The translations under genes were made by a program, and so were the position numbers. A model generated the notes under the pieces. It searched no databases. It saw only the letters and a list, made by a program, of their open reading frames with translations, and was not told the DNA's origin. Source: Melitaea cinxia (Eukaryota; Arthropoda; Insecta; Lepidoptera; Nymphalidae). From it: a DNA stretch of 64,000 nucleotides. This document shows, piece after piece, positions 22,751 to 35,681 of this stretch. The first letter of the stretch is position 1; the number at the start of each line of letters is the position of its first letter. The stretch is taken from NCBI RefSeq assembly GCF_905220565.1, contig NC_059405.1, forward strand, positions 1,364,001-1,428,000, in the 5' to 3' direction.

Positions 22751-25700
22751 ATGGCAAAAGTAAGAATATCCGATGGCATTTTGGAAGGAGAAAAAGTAAG
22801 TAATCAATATGGAGGAACATATTACAGTTTCAAGGGAATCCCGTATGCAAAACCTCCGCTTGGAGATCTGAGATTTCAGGTAAATAAAATTGTGTATTAT
22901 ATATTTATATATTTGTTTATGTATGTGTGTATGTATTACATATATTACGTTTACTTATATTATATTTTTAATTCTTCTTTCTTTGTGCATTTCAACTCGT
23001 ACTACTATTTCGTATCCTATGTCCAAAAGTAGTTTTTAGCGATAGTGCTGTTTTTATCAATAATATTTCTAGCTCGGAACCCACCTGACCTCACACCACC
23101 TACATCCTCCGTAGAGATAATGATCGGGTTCATTGCTTCGATCATGGTACATGCGTTCTGAACCGCCGTAATCTAAGGGTCCGCTTCATGCCCCAGTTAC
23201 GGTTAATGTCGGCTCAAGCAGCCGGTACTCTCGGTGCTTTACTACCCGGTAGCCAGCCAGTCCATCCGGTCTCCACTCCTACAGCCCTATAGTACGCACG
23301 CATGACCCTCTCGTTCATTTTCGGTGTGCATCTCATACGGCCTACTGTGCCATCGACGGGTGCCAAATGCTGAATCCCTTGGGACCCTGTCGGCGCCAAG
23401 CCAACTGGTGGGGATGAGGGTTTAGCCGACCGGTCAGGTGGTGGTGCCGATCGGCGGGGATGACTGCTGACACGTCCACACGTGACGCGCTAGCTTCAGG
23501 CACGCCCTGGCAACCCCCAAACAGCGGCCCTATGCACTTTTCTTTTCAAATTTCCTCCATCCTTTAGTAATTTGAGTGATAAGATAATCCTCACTCGGAG
23601 AGGCACTCATGGTCTGCGAGAAGGCTGCAAGTGCTTGCAGCTTTGGTTGCCTTTAGTCAACTTATACGACACCCTAGGTAGAGAAAGGGGTGGCCCTATT
23701 TCTAATCCCTCTAATGGCCTCTAATCTACCGGGAACAACATTAATTTACAATTATTATTATTATATTATCTACTATTATATTATTAAAATCATACTCAAA
23801 AGCTTTCACACCGTTTTTCTATTTATTTTATTTTATTTACAACTAGTAATTTATTTTTCATAGATACACGAAATCTACAATACTTACAACACAAAACTTT
23901 TGTATTTTAGATTAAATTTAAAACGATTAATTTAAACGATTTTACAATAACAAAGGTAAATGTTGACACGAGAAATGTTCAATTATGGAAACGCTGAATT
24001 AGATGAGTAAAGTAACCAATACTTTTATTTTCATATTAATTTTCAGGCTCCACAACCAGTTGAACCTTGGGATGGTATTCGAAATGCAAGTAAATTGGGA
24101 TCAGAGTCGTACCAAATCGATGTTTTTTTCACTAAAGCTATCTTAGGACAAGAAGACTGTCTGTATTTAAATGTCTATACACCTGATCTAGGTCCTAAAG
24201 AAGCATTTCCAGTCATGGTGTGGATACACGGTGGAGGCTATATAAGCGGCTATGGCAACGATAGCTTATATGGACCTGAATTCCTAGTTAAAAAAGATGT
24301 AATTCTCGTAACTTTAAATTACAGGGTCGGAATCCTTGGTTTCCTTTCCCTAGAAACCGAAGATATACCAGGAAACGCAGGTGCGAAGGATCAAGTGGCA
24401 GCGTTGAAATGGGTACAAAAAAATATTAAAAGTTTTGGTGGAGATCCGACCAATGTTACTATATTCGGTGAAAGTGCTGGAGGTTCGTGCGTTTCATTTC
24501 ATCTTGTATCGCCAATGAGTGCAGGTCTCTTCAAACGCGCTATTATCCAGAGTGGAGCCCTCACTTGTAGATGGGCAAAGTGTCTAAGACCACGGGACCG
24601 AGCATTAATCTTAGCTAAAAAATTAGGTTGCTACACAGAAGATGATAAAGAACTTGCTATTTTTTTTAAATCTCAACCCATGGAATCATATCTCGATCCC
24701 AAATTGGCGATAACAATAACTGAAAATTTTAGAGCTAATTGTGAACTATTTGTCGGCATTGTTAATGAAAAACAGTTTGGTAACAGTGAAAGATTCTTCT
24801 ATGATGATCTAAAACTAAATATCTTAAATGGTGTTGAAGTTATTATTGGTTATTGTGAAAACGAAGGAGTTTTGGGCTTAATGCCCGGTATAGAAACCAT
24901 AATGAATCAAGCAAACATTTACCCAGAATATTTTGTACCTAACCCTATAGCTTACAAAACCACGATATCAGAACAGATAGATATCGGAAAATTAATCAAA
25001 AAATATTATTTCGGTGAAGAAATAATTTCAGAGAAAAATGTGGATAAATTAGTTAAATTTTTTACGGCTGATCTATTTATGTATAGTATAGTTGTATTAA
25101 GTCGAATGATCGCAGCACGTAACAAAAATAAAGTATATCTATATAAATTCAATTGCATATCTAAAAGAAACGTATTTACAAAAATATTCGATGCTGACAG
25201 TGTTTTAGGAGATAAAACATATGTATCCCACGTAGATGATCTTGTATATATTTTTCCTATGAAAGTATTACTACAACAAGATGTAGAGAAAAATTCAAAA
25301 GAATATCAAACGATAGAAACAGTAACACAATTATGGACAAACTTCGCAAAATTTGGGTATGTGTGACCTACACTTCTTCTTATAAATACAATTCTAAAAT
25401 AATTTACTGCTTCCTTACAAATTCCTCAATCAAAATGTCGTTTGATAAAAAAAAAAAACATGTAAATTATTTGGAATCTGAATACAATTAAATATAAATA
25501 CAATGAAACTGGAAAACGACTGAACCAGTTTTATGTGTATTTTTTTTCGTCTTATGGAACAATGAATTAATTAAAAAATAAGTTAAATAATGAAAATCAT
25601 ATAAAATTAGAAAAATTCAGAAAATATAACGACTATTTCAACAGCGTGCGTTTGACAGTTCATACGATAGGACAAGGTCTAACGGATCAACTCAAATCAC

Positions 25701-26241
25701 TTATATGTACTAAATATATATAAATATCTAATATATATAAAATTCTCGTGTCACGGTATATATATATATATATATATGTACTAGTTGACCTCGGAAACGA
25801 TATTTTGCCATATATGTTATTAAGCCCCTTAATCTCCCCCCCACCCCCATAACTTAGGTGTATGAAAAACCTAACCTAACCGATATGCACACAAAATTTC
25901 ATAAAAATCGGTCCAGCCGTGTTGGAGGAGTATTTTAACTAACATTGTGACACGAGAATTTTATATGTAAGATATAATTATATAAGTCAAATGTTCTTCG
26001 GTATGTATTTCTGTGTATCCTTCTGTTATATCTAAAAAATATATATCTAACAAATAATACTTATTCCAGGTGTCCTACGCCTGACGGCAGTATGGGCGTC
26101 CAATGGTTGCCTTTCACGAAGGAAAAGCAGAATTTTGTAATCATAGGTGACACGATTGTTGCAGACTGTAATCCAGAAGAAGAGGAAGTCAGGTTTTGGG
26201 ATAAAATTTACGCTGCTCATTTTCCTGATTATGTTTTTTAA
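22751..26241 (+). CDS. Carboxylesterase CCE-1 (cytosolic type)
   Basis: Three exons: 22751-22879, 24047-25356 and 26070-26241, with GT..AG at both introns and phases 0 and 2, giving 536 aa. A B-type carboxylesterase hydrolyses carboxylic esters through a Ser-Glu-His triad. The triad is visible: Ser186 in FGESAGG, Glu316 in ENEG, His438 in SHVDD; the oxyanion loop is HGGG at 104-107 and the EDCLYLN signature is present. The start MAKVRISDG has no signal peptide, and the residue that usually pairs with the EDC cysteine is Ser (GSESYQ), which fits a cytosolic enzyme. The start codon follows a splice-acceptor-like TTTGTTCTAG, so a non-coding leader exon probably lies upstream. AATAAA at 26319. 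Substrate unknown; detoxification, hormone or odorant esters are all possible. Confidence 0.95.
23060..23740 (-). mobile_element. LINE 5' fragment in intron 1 of CCE-1
   Basis: A GC-rich island inside an AT-rich intron. On the minus strand a short open frame (23399-23214) carries KMNERVMRAYYRAVGVET, which resembles the N-terminal Myb-like segment of ORFs in R2/R4-type or related non-LTR retrotransposons (from memory, not checked). Upstream on the same strand is GGGCCACCCCTTTCTCTACC, typical of a LINE 5' leader. No reverse transcriptase follows, so only the 5' part survives. Confidence 0.5.
25735..25970. repeat. Dispersed repeat in intron 2 of CCE-1
   Basis: Block with GATATGCACACAAAATTTCA, TAAAAATCGGTCCAGCCGT and GACACGAGAATTTTATATG. 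Also at 19428-19622 and 31515-31725. A TA run precedes it. Confidence 0.65.
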
Positions 26242-26319
26242 TTGTCAGATTATAAACTATTATCAATATAGGTTCTAAAATAAAAAATAAAAATAAACTG
26301 TTTACATTTTTATAAAAAA

Positions 26320-29085
26320 ATAAAGTTTATATTTTATAATAGCTAAGCAAATATAATAAATTAAAAATAAATCAATAAACTAATAAATTAAAAGTTGTCG
26401 TTTAATTACTGAAACTTTTAAACTTATCTCATTTAATTTTCACCTTTTATGTTTTAGTAGGTTCTAAAAAAATTTTCATTCGATAATGATTATTAATTTT
26501 TTACGATTGAAAATAGTTACATACATTCATACATACTATAGATACTATCTTATTATTTTAAAGAAAAAAATATAAATAAAATAAATAAATAATAAAAAAA
26601 GTAAAGTAAGTAAATATATATATATATATATATACACCCCTAATTCTGTGAAATCAATAATTTTGAATGTATTAAAATTTATCATTTTACATTTACAACT
26701 AAATCTAAATTAAAAATAAAGATAGTAGGTTACATAAATTTATAGAAAGAGAATACTACTGGGTATTAAATTCACTTTTTAATTCAACTGTTTTATACTG
26801 TAATATGATGGAAGAAAACGGAACAGCCAAAACCATTTGTTATTTTAAATAAAACTGGTATAATGAACACACTTTTAGATTTGAAGTATGTTAGTAGAAG
26901 TAGAACAAGGAAATAATTTACGATGATGCAATAACGCTGCGACAAGACTCAAGGACATTAATAGTGAGGTGTATCGTCCGTGTTCTATTGACAAACGTTT
27001 TTTTTATTTTTTTTATTATCTGTTATATATTTATCTCAATGGTTCACTCTTACTTATGTTTACCATTCATGAGATGATTAACGAATAAATAACCATTCTG
27101 GCATGCTTAGGTAAAAGGCAGAATGTGAATAAATTTTCGATATTAATATATATCAAAATCTGACAAAATTCTGTTTTAAGTTTTGGATTTGCTTAAACTC
27201 AGTACAGTCTATTAATATCGGTTTAATAAAATAGGTATACATTACAGTTGTTACCATTAAGTATTTTTATATATATTTTTAAGGGTTTTTAACCATCTGG
27301 AATATCAAACCCATCGTATACTCAGCTCTCATACATTATAAGTCAAATTATATATCAAAACAGTTAAAAATCATGACCAAAAAGATATACTACATATCGC
27401 TTTAGCCACTGCGGAAGTAGGATTTGATAAATCGCTTTGCATTACTCCGATATTAAATTTACGAAGATAACATTAATAATAATAATAATAGTCGTTTATT
27501 TCCAAGAACATGGTATTGTAGTTGTACAAGGTTAACACTAGTGTTAGCATATTCATCATAATATGTAGACTTTTTTATATTTAAATATCAATTTTTAATG
27601 TAATATGAGTTCATCGGGTACTAATAATTTGTTTAGGAATAATCATTTATTCATTTGATTAATAAGAATACAACGCAGTTGATGGCAACATTGACGTTTT
27701 TGATTTTTGAAAACGATTTATAAGGGGGTGAAATGTAAAATGTAAATCAGAACGTTAACGGCAAAAATGTGAGCAACAGTGTCCTGAAGTTATATTTTTT
27801 TATTGTATATTATTTGCGAATCAGAACCATTTAAGTTCGCTAATAAATGAAAGTGATAAGTGAGTCTTTTATTTTAAGTGCTATTCTAACGCTAGTATAA
27901 TCCAAACATATTCTACCTTACGGCGTGCAAATATTAAATATTATTAACATTTATTTGTCAATGCTTTTCTTACTAGGATTTCTATATTGCTTTCCAATAG
28001 TTACGCGTATTTCACACCTTATAATGAAACAACTTTTTTATTTTATCGCAGTTTAAGTTATAACCAACTTTTTTATGATAAAAACTAATTTTAACTCCTA
28101 TGATTAAACTTAAGTGTAAGTGTGGCTTATGAGAACAAAAATGTTTAAAAGTGTGACTGATTGAGACTTGTTGACAACTCTTTCGTAATAAAAATTAACA
28201 TAATTTTATGATCATTTTTTTATGAAAATTGTAACTTATTTTGTAAAAATTGCAAAGCCTTGTATCTGATAAACTCGTACCTTTTATGATTTCTGCTATA
28301 TTACTTATTTTATGTATATTGTGTATGACAATACATTTCTATTGTGAGGCACGGAACAGTCAGTTTATTTGACAATATTTTTTGAGTAGTACCTAATGAC
28401 CCCCAGTAGAAAGCGAATTTTGAGACTCAACAAACACGCACAGCACATTAACAAACGCCCAAGCCACAAAAACATCTGTATGGACATTTGTCATGTGCAG
28501 GAGTCGAAAAGGCGACTGCTAGAATATCAGCCGTTTAATGTGACAACCTCACCAGTCATCATGTTAGAGTGGTATAAGTACCGGCACAGACACTGAGCGC
28601 TCGGCGACAGAGTGGGGACAGCAAGACAGCTTCGTACATCGTACAGAGGTCGTAAACAGAAAAACTTTGGATCACTAAAAAAATAGATAAAATATAACAG
28701 CATATAATTAAATATCTATATAAACGTGCTTAAAACAATAATATCGACATTATCGATATTGTTTTTTTTTATCAAACAGACTGTCGACAATAGTGATCGA
28801 GCATCACTAGACAAAAATACAGCAAAATAGTAGTTGCTTTTTGTTCTTTGGACAAAAAAGACGTACTTTGCGGAGCGTACGCGGAGACGAACTTAACTTA
28901 GCGGAATAATTATTTCAGAATTTTAAAGTTAGGAGTGATAATTATTTATGAATTGATGAATCAACTTTTCATATAAATCTTTACAAAATAAATGAACATT
29001 TAACACGTATATTTTTAATTTACATTTTAACATAATAATATAAATTCATATGAGTTATGTGAGTCTGAGTTTTATTAACTATAAT
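26320..29085. other. Intergenic region between CCE-1 and CCE-2, part 1
   Basis: AT-rich with no gene. 27476-27500 has an ATA-repeat run that may be the tail of a minus-strand retroelement. 27995-28070 (CACCTTATAATGAAACAACT) matches an arm of the palindromic element in CCE-3 intron 1. 28540-28640 has a promoter-like GGTATAAGTACCGG followed by GC-richer sequence that could be part of a solo LTR, but I cannot find its ends. Confidence 0.4.
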
Positions 29086-29089
29086 ATTT

Positions 29090-29262
29090 TTTACCTGCAG
29101 CTTCACTCGCATTAAAAAAATTTAAAGTAGGTATCCTATGTTACTTTTAATACCTCCAAGAATATATGCACAAAGTTTCATGATGATCGGCTAAGTACTT
29201 TTTGTGTGAAAGCGTAACAAAACGAAACTTATATTCACATTTATAATATTATTAGGTATTAC
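29090..29262. repeat. Dispersed repeat (same family as 11703-11880)
   Basis: TGCAGCTTCACTCGCATTAA, TACCTCCAAGAATATATGC, GTGAAAGCGTAACAAAACG, ATTCACATTTATAATATTAT. No coding capacity. Confidence 0.65.
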
Positions 29263-29909
29263 GGTTTTTTTGGAATATTTAGTTTGAAACAAAATTTTTA
29301 AATATACCTACTAAAATGTTATATATCTTCAGACAAAAAACATGATGATATGTTTTTTTTTAATTCTAAAATAGCACTGCTTCTATACAAAGTTTCCTAC
29401 CACAGCTTCTTTGGGATGGAATTTTCAAAAATTATAAAACTATAATTAAGCTCCTTAATTTATTTTGAATAAATTCATATTTCACTTTAGATTATCTTTT
29501 TATACTTGTGCAACAAAGATATAACCTACTACTTAATGTGATAGTAAATCCAGTGAATCAATAAGGGGAATAACTTTCTCACTATGTTGTAATGAAACAT
29601 GGGCATGTTTTAGTGATTCCCCGTACCTTTTAGTATCTTATAAAATACACACACGGTCGTCTGTTCCTATGATAAGCAACTTAATGCTTGTGTTACATGT
29701 AGCATCAGACTGTTATAACATTTTTTTAAAATATACATAGAAATAATACATATATAAATAGAATTATTGCACACAGGCGGGAACTGCGCCAACAGGATAG
29801 TCAAAACCTTGTGCATTAGCTATATCTCTCGCTTGCATTGTGTGAAAACGAGTTTATTCGGGAAGCCCTCATTACGTTTGTAATGTTATAACACCATTTA
29901 AATGTCTTT
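29263..29909. other. AT-rich intergenic DNA
   Basis: No gene or repeat boundaries recognised. Confidence 0.4.
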
Positions 29910-30643
29910 TTAACCGACTTCCAAAAAAGGAGGAGGTTCTCAATTCGATGTTACATTAGAACTTTTGACCGTGTGGACCGATTTCGACAATTTTTTTTTT
30001 TTTTTTATCGAAAGGTAGTGTGTGTCATTTGGTCCCATTTAAATTTATTTGAGATCTAACAACTACTTTTCGAGTTATATCTAATAATGCGTTTTTACTT
30101 GACGCTTTTTTCGTCGACCTACGTTGTATTATACCGCATAACTTTCTACTGGATGTACCAATTTTGACAATTCTTTTTTTGTTGGAAAGGAGATATTCCT
30201 AGTTTAGTACCATGATAAGGAAACCAGGATCTGATGATGAGATCCCAGAGAAATCGAGGGAAACTCTTGAAAATCCGCAATAACTTTTTATTGGATGTAC
30301 CGATTTTGATAATTCTTTTTTTGTTGAAAAGTAGATATCCCTAGTTTTGTACCATGATAAGGAAACTAGGATTTGATGATAGGATCTTGGAGAAATCGAG
30401 ATATACTCTCGAAAATCCGCAATAGCTTTTTACTGGGTGTACCGATTTTGATAATTTTTAATTTAATCGAAAGCTGGTGCTTGTCATGTGGTCACATATA
30501 AATTTTATGGAAATCTGATAACTACTTTTTGAGTAATCTTTGATAACGCGTAGTTACTTGACTATTTTACGTCGATCTACGTTGTATTACCCGGCGATGT
30601 AATTGAAGTCGGTTTTTTTCGTTTGCGAGCAAACACAATTATT
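29910..30643 (+). repeat. Family-A repeat with doubled internal unit
   Basis: Full-length copy from TTTTAACCGACTTCC to CGTTTGCGAGCAAACAC. The internal unit occurs twice (about 30159-30299 and 30300-30441), as in the 9301 copy; the second unit is more diverged (ATATACTCTCGAAAATCC). Confidence 0.85.
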
Positions 30644-31917
30644 TGTTCCGTTTTGCAAAATAAGAACTTTTTGATTGGTTAAAATAATAGGTTTCTGATA
30701 GGATATTTTATATTTAATATTATATCTCCACTACACATGTGACCCCATGGCCAAACTCCAAGAAGAATCATCTCTTCCGTTAGCAAAGCCGAAGATACCT
30801 GGTAGTCGCTAGAAATATACCGCGACGACGGTACACCGAAAACCAGACCTTTTCCTAACGAATGCATCCCGAAAAACCCTAGAGCAATTGGGCATCAAAA
30901 TTCGATATCAGATCACGACATACACACATCACTATTATCGATAGATTTTGCGGTGGGCGCGGTACCGTTACGTCCATCTTAAAACTCCTTATCTATGGTC
31001 CGAGAGCAGGATCACTAATTTAGCTATTAAACACTTATTTAGCTATTTTTATTAAATTGTGGCTATCCAGTCTGCCTTGTTAAAATTACTGATCATGTGC
31101 GTAACTGAGTTCTAGATGATTATTTTCAAATTCTCAGTACACTACGGGTATAGTGCGGATATGCTTGTATTAATAAATAATAATCATGATATACCTTTTT
31201 AAAATCCTTGTATTGTGCCCTTCAATTTGATACCCATATTGTAGTATTCGAGAAAAAAAATTTTTTTTCATTATCTACAATGGCTTCGCGCAGCCGCCAT
31301 GTTTGATTTTTTTTAATGTCACCTATCTAAGAACACTTGGGCAGCTAAAACGAACCTAACGATACCTCAATTATGTAAATCTGTTCAGTGGTTCTGGAAA
31401 TATGAGGTAGTAAAGAATATTACATACATACATACAAGATACGCGCGATACCCCTTCCTTGGCAGTCGGGTAAAAATACGAGTATATTATAAAGTTCTAT
31501 AAATTATATACGAATACTAGCTGACCCTGCAAACGTTGCTTTGCCATATATGTTATTAAGCCCCTTAATCCCCCCCCCCCTTTTAACTTCGGGTTATGAA
31601 AAATAGATGTTGTTCGATTCTCAGACCTACCCAATATGCACACAAAATTTCACGAGAATCGGTCAAGCCGTTTCGGAGGAGTTTAACTACAAACACCGCG
31701 ACACGAGAATTTTATATATTAGATTTTATTAATTTACGATGTATTGATGTGATTTAATGTATGAAGTTTATATAAAATAAGATAATCCGCGAGAGAACGA
31801 AAGTAATCGACATATACATATATATTATACATAAATAAATTATGATTTCTCAGTAGCCTACACCATCTCCGTAAGTGGAAACAAGTTGTGTAGTGTTTTG
31901 CTTCAGCTTGTAATCCC
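30644..31917. other. Intergenic region between CCE-1 and CCE-2, part 2
   Basis: 30930-31020 has a GC-richer block (TTTTGCGGTGGGCGCGGTAC) that may be another repeat. 31220-31470 ends in ACATACATACAAGATACGCG and TCGGGTAAAAAT, resembling a common lepidopteran repeat. 31515-31725 is the repeat also at 19428 and 25785. No gene. Confidence 0.45.
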
Positions 31918-32055
31918 ACTGTATATCCCACTTCTGGGCATAGACCTCTTTCCCCGTGGAGGAGAAGGGTTGTGCTTAATTCACCACGCTACTACACAGC
32001 GTGTTGGCGGATATAATCTCTGTGGTGGGGTGTTACAGGCTGAATTGTATAGTTA
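31918..32055 (-). repeat. Family-C repeat upstream of CCE-2
   Basis: TATATCCCACTTCTGGGCAT, GAGGAGAAGGGTTGTGCTTA and ATTCACCACGCTACTACACA. It ends about 190 bp before the CCE-2 start codon. Confidence 0.65.
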
Positions 32056-32246
32056 GTCGTCTCTGAATGAAAATGAGCATTGATGCTCTCTCCAATTGTA
32101 TAATCTTTGATCAAATTATAAAATCTTAAATCTGCATTGAGTTTTAAAGTTACGTATACATATTATATTAATACATTGTTTTGTTTTTAGGTAAAGCTGG
32201 TTTTACAAAGTAACCTGTCATAAAATAATATTGTATCATAATAAAT

Positions 32247-35200
32247 ATGGCGAGGATTGAAGTATCAGAAGGTTGGCTTGAAGGTCTTATAGAGACCAAT
32301 AGGTACGGCGGAAAGTTGTACAGTTTTAAGGGAATCCCTTATGCAGAACCACCATTAGAGGATCTCAGGTTCAAGGTAAAACATTTTTTTAAACTAAACT
32401 TTATGGTCACATAACGTTATATTTAGGACAAAAATGAGCTAAGTAAAAGCTGCAATATATTTCAGGCACCTCAACCAAAGAAACCGTGGAAAGGAGTTCG
32501 CTTGGCCAAAGAACATGGCCCAATCTCGTATCAATTTGATATGTACATTACTAAGAAAAATGAAGGCAACGAAGACTGCTTGTACCTCAATGTATACACA
32601 CCAGAACTAAAGCCGGTCAACCCCTTACCGGTGATGTTCTTTATACACGGGGGTGGCTACACGAGCGGAAGCGGAAATGACGACATATACGGTCCTGAAT
32701 TTCTCGTCAAACATAATGTTATCCTCGTAACTTTTAATTATAGACTAGGTGTTCTTGGCTTTCTGTGCCTTCACACTAAAGAAATACCTGGGAATGCTGG
32801 AATGAAGGATCAAGTAGCAGCTCTACGGTGGGTTCGTAGCAACATCAGTAAGTTCGGCGGAGACCCAGCAAATGTTACTATTTTTGGAGAAAGCGCTGGT
32901 GGTGGAAGTGTTTCATACCATTGTCTTTCGAAAATGAGTAAAGGCCTTTTCAAGAGAGCTATAATCCAAAGTGGTTGTGCAACCAGTTGGTTGCCAAATG
33001 TATTATTTCCTCAAGAAAGAGCTTTTGCTCTTGCCAGGGAATTGGGTTGTAACTCTAGTGATGAAACAGAAGTTTATAACTTTTTTAAATCAATATCAGT
33101 TGAACATCTTATTAACAAGGATACGAAATTGACATTAGTTGAAAGTACTAAGCAATACGTCACTTCGTCATTTGGTGTTGTAAAAGAGAAAGAATTTATC
33201 GGTGTAGAGAGATTCTTTTTCGAAGATGTTTACGATGCCATTCGAAACGGCGTACATGAGGGTATTGATGTAATGAATGGTTATACAGAAGATGAAGGAA
33301 TTATATTCTTAGCAGGAGGACGAGATCTAAGTGAACTTTTTATACAAGCGAATAACCATCTAGACTATTTTGTGCCGAAACCGATTGAAACTAACTGCCC
33401 TACAAGTTTACAATTAGAAGTAGGAAGAAGAATGAGAAATTATTATTTTCAAAATAAAGAAATATCCAATGAAACACTGGATAGCTTCCTAAAATTTGTC
33501 AGCGCGGATATATTCATTTATCCTGCTATGTTATTTCAGAAAACGATCGCTAAATTGAATAAGAATAAATTGTATCTTTACAAATTCACTTGTAAGTCGA
33601 AAAGGAATATATTTACGCGTCTGATAGGAGTGTCAGATAAGTTTCCCGAGGGTAAAGTAGTCTGTCACGGTGATGACTTACTATATGTGTTCCCTTTTAA
33701 AGCGGTCGAAAAAGACGTCGATGTGAATTCAGAAGCATTCGAATTGATCGACAAAATCACAAGATTGTGGACAAATTTTGCGAAAAATGGGTAAGTATAC
33801 AAATTAAATAAAATGTTTTAGTTTTGAAAACAAACAATTCTAAACACCTTCCCATGACTAATTTATTTATTTATTTAATTATCAAATGAAGACACATGTG
33901 TATAAATCACAATTATAAGTAGCAATGAAACCACTAAGAGTAATTATAATAATTTAATATCTTATCTATTATTATACATTTCCAAATTTTAAGCCCTACA
34001 AGTATAATGGAACTAATCGTAGCACGTAGATCGTCTTTATCACGTTTTCGTCGATTTCTTAAATACTAATAATTATGATTAGATTATGATTATGATTAAG
34101 ATTTGCGTGTTTACATAATATGCTTATATTTCAATATCTGCGAATCTCATCACCGTGCGTCAGAAAACATGTAAAACTTGATTCGTTTTCACACAATTTC
34201 TTATACTAAAAGAGCAGGTACCAGACGTCTGATATAGACTATAGAAATTAAAGATACATTTTTCACTCTTACAAAATGAAAAATACGGGAAGGGCTTACT
34301 ATTAAACCTCTATATTTTTATAACTATGCATTGATATGCTATATAACACACACTTTTATACATAATATACATCGAACTATAAAATGTATCATTTGAAGTA
34401 TTTTTTGAATACTACGTATTTATAAATATTATGTTGGACGGCAACTTTTCGATGTACAGATGATAGCAAAATAACGCGAAAACCACTTGACGAAATAAGC
34501 TATTTTTTTATTATATCGGGACTCTAGGTATAAACTAAGAAGCCTGTTGAATATGAAGGCTGAGAAATCCTTCAATGTTTTCCTCGTCCTCTAGATTCTG
34601 CTTAGTATAAGCTGTTTACAAACAATAATTTTAAAGGAGTGTGCACTTTTTGATTTTCCATTTTTTTTAATCTATCATTTTATCGTTTATTTTTGGACTA
34701 GCCCGTTCGCGCAGTTTGTAGTTGTCCCGCTTTCTGTTCCGGTGGGTCGTGGGTTCGATTCCCACCTGAGTCTAAGCGTATTATTAATATTTATTTATAT
34801 GTCTATTATTTTATTTATATTTGTCGAAAACAATATTTTGCTGTATCAGTCGACAGTTATATACAGCACACAATTTGCTTACCTTAGGGACAAATGACCA
34901 CGTGTGTATGTTAAGGATATGTTTTTATTTATTTCGTTTCCCATTTAATTCGCGACCAAAACTTATATTTTTTAGTGTATGTAAAGTCGAATATCGAAAA
35001 ATCCTTAGTCAATTACCCTATTTCTTATAACACAACTGCAACATACCTATATCTTAATTAAAAAAGGTAAAAAATTATCTATAATAACAACCTAACATTA
35101 TTATTTTAAAGGGATCCAACACCTGATGGGTCATTGGGTGAAAAATGGTTGCCGTATACACTAGAAGACGAAAACTACATGGACATAGGACAAGAACTCA

Positions 35201-35286
35201 AAGGTAGCCAATCACCTGACGCAGAGGAAGTGGGGTTTTGGAATAATGTATACAAGAAATTCTATCCACACATGTCAATACAATAA
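32247..35286 (+). CDS. Carboxylesterase CCE-2 (cytosolic type)
   Basis: Exons 32247-32375, 32466-33790 and 35112-35286 give 542 aa with the same phases (0, 2) as its neighbours. Intron 1 is only 90 bp, against 1.0-3.7 kb in the other three. The triad is Ser186 (FGESAGG), Glu320 (EDEG) and His444 (CHGDD); the oxyanion loop is HGGG at 104-107; EDCLYLN is present. Start MARIEVSEG, no signal peptide; the usual disulphide partner of the EDC cysteine is Ser (GPISYQ), as in CCE-1. A possible leader-exon acceptor (TTTGTTTTTAG) ends at 32190. AATAAA overlaps the stop (35282) and recurs at 35312. All catalytic residues are standard, so it is probably an active hydrolase; substrate unknown. Confidence 0.95.
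34305..34800. repeat. Two repeats in intron 2 of CCE-2
   Basis: 34305-34515 is a direct diverged copy of 297-525. 34697-34785 has a tRNA-like head with a B box (GTGGGTTCGATTCCCACC), a probable SINE in + orientation. Neither affects the splice sites at 33791 and 35111. Confidence 0.55.
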
Positions 35287-35335
35287 AATGGAGTACATGG
35301 ATTATTTTGATAATAAAAAATCTAATACAACTTAG

Positions 35336-35553
35336 CCGATCAATGGCGGGATAAACATCCAATTGCTGGCTTCCAAATACACAGGCCGAAGACGGGCAGC
35401 AGCGTCTTCGGCGCGACAAAGCCAGCCCTGCAGTCACCAACCCGCCTGCCCAGCGTGGTGACTATGAGCAAAATACACGAGTTCACGCCATTTTTGGCAC
35501 GAGCTTGGGGAGGCCTATGTCCAGCAGTGGACTGCGATAGGCTGAAGTGACTA
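35336..35553 (+). repeat. Family-B repeat just 3' of CCE-2
   Basis: 5'-truncated copy: CCGATCAATGGCGGGATAAA, CAAATACACAGGCCGAAGAC, GGGAGGCCTATGTCCAGCAG. It starts about 20 bp after the second CCE-2 poly(A) signal and faces a minus-strand copy at 35682. Confidence 0.75.
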
Positions 35554-35681
35554 ACACAACTTTATTAGTACAACTTTATTATATAGATTCTGCAGAGAAT
35601 AATCGACAAGAAACTCTGCAATTACTCTTTTGAAAGTAATGTGTAAACTGTGTTTTAGTACAAAATTAGTAATCAAAGTTA

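Noticed and set aside
24095..25366. Single-exon esterase starting at a TTG in exon 2 of CCE-1
   Set aside because: The frame continues upstream to an AG acceptor at 24046 and joins in phase to an ATG exon at 22751; it ends at a GT donor, with a matching third exon.
34697..34785. tRNA gene on the plus strand in CCE-2 intron 2
   Set aside because: B box present but the rest does not fold as a tRNA by eye; SINE head more likely.
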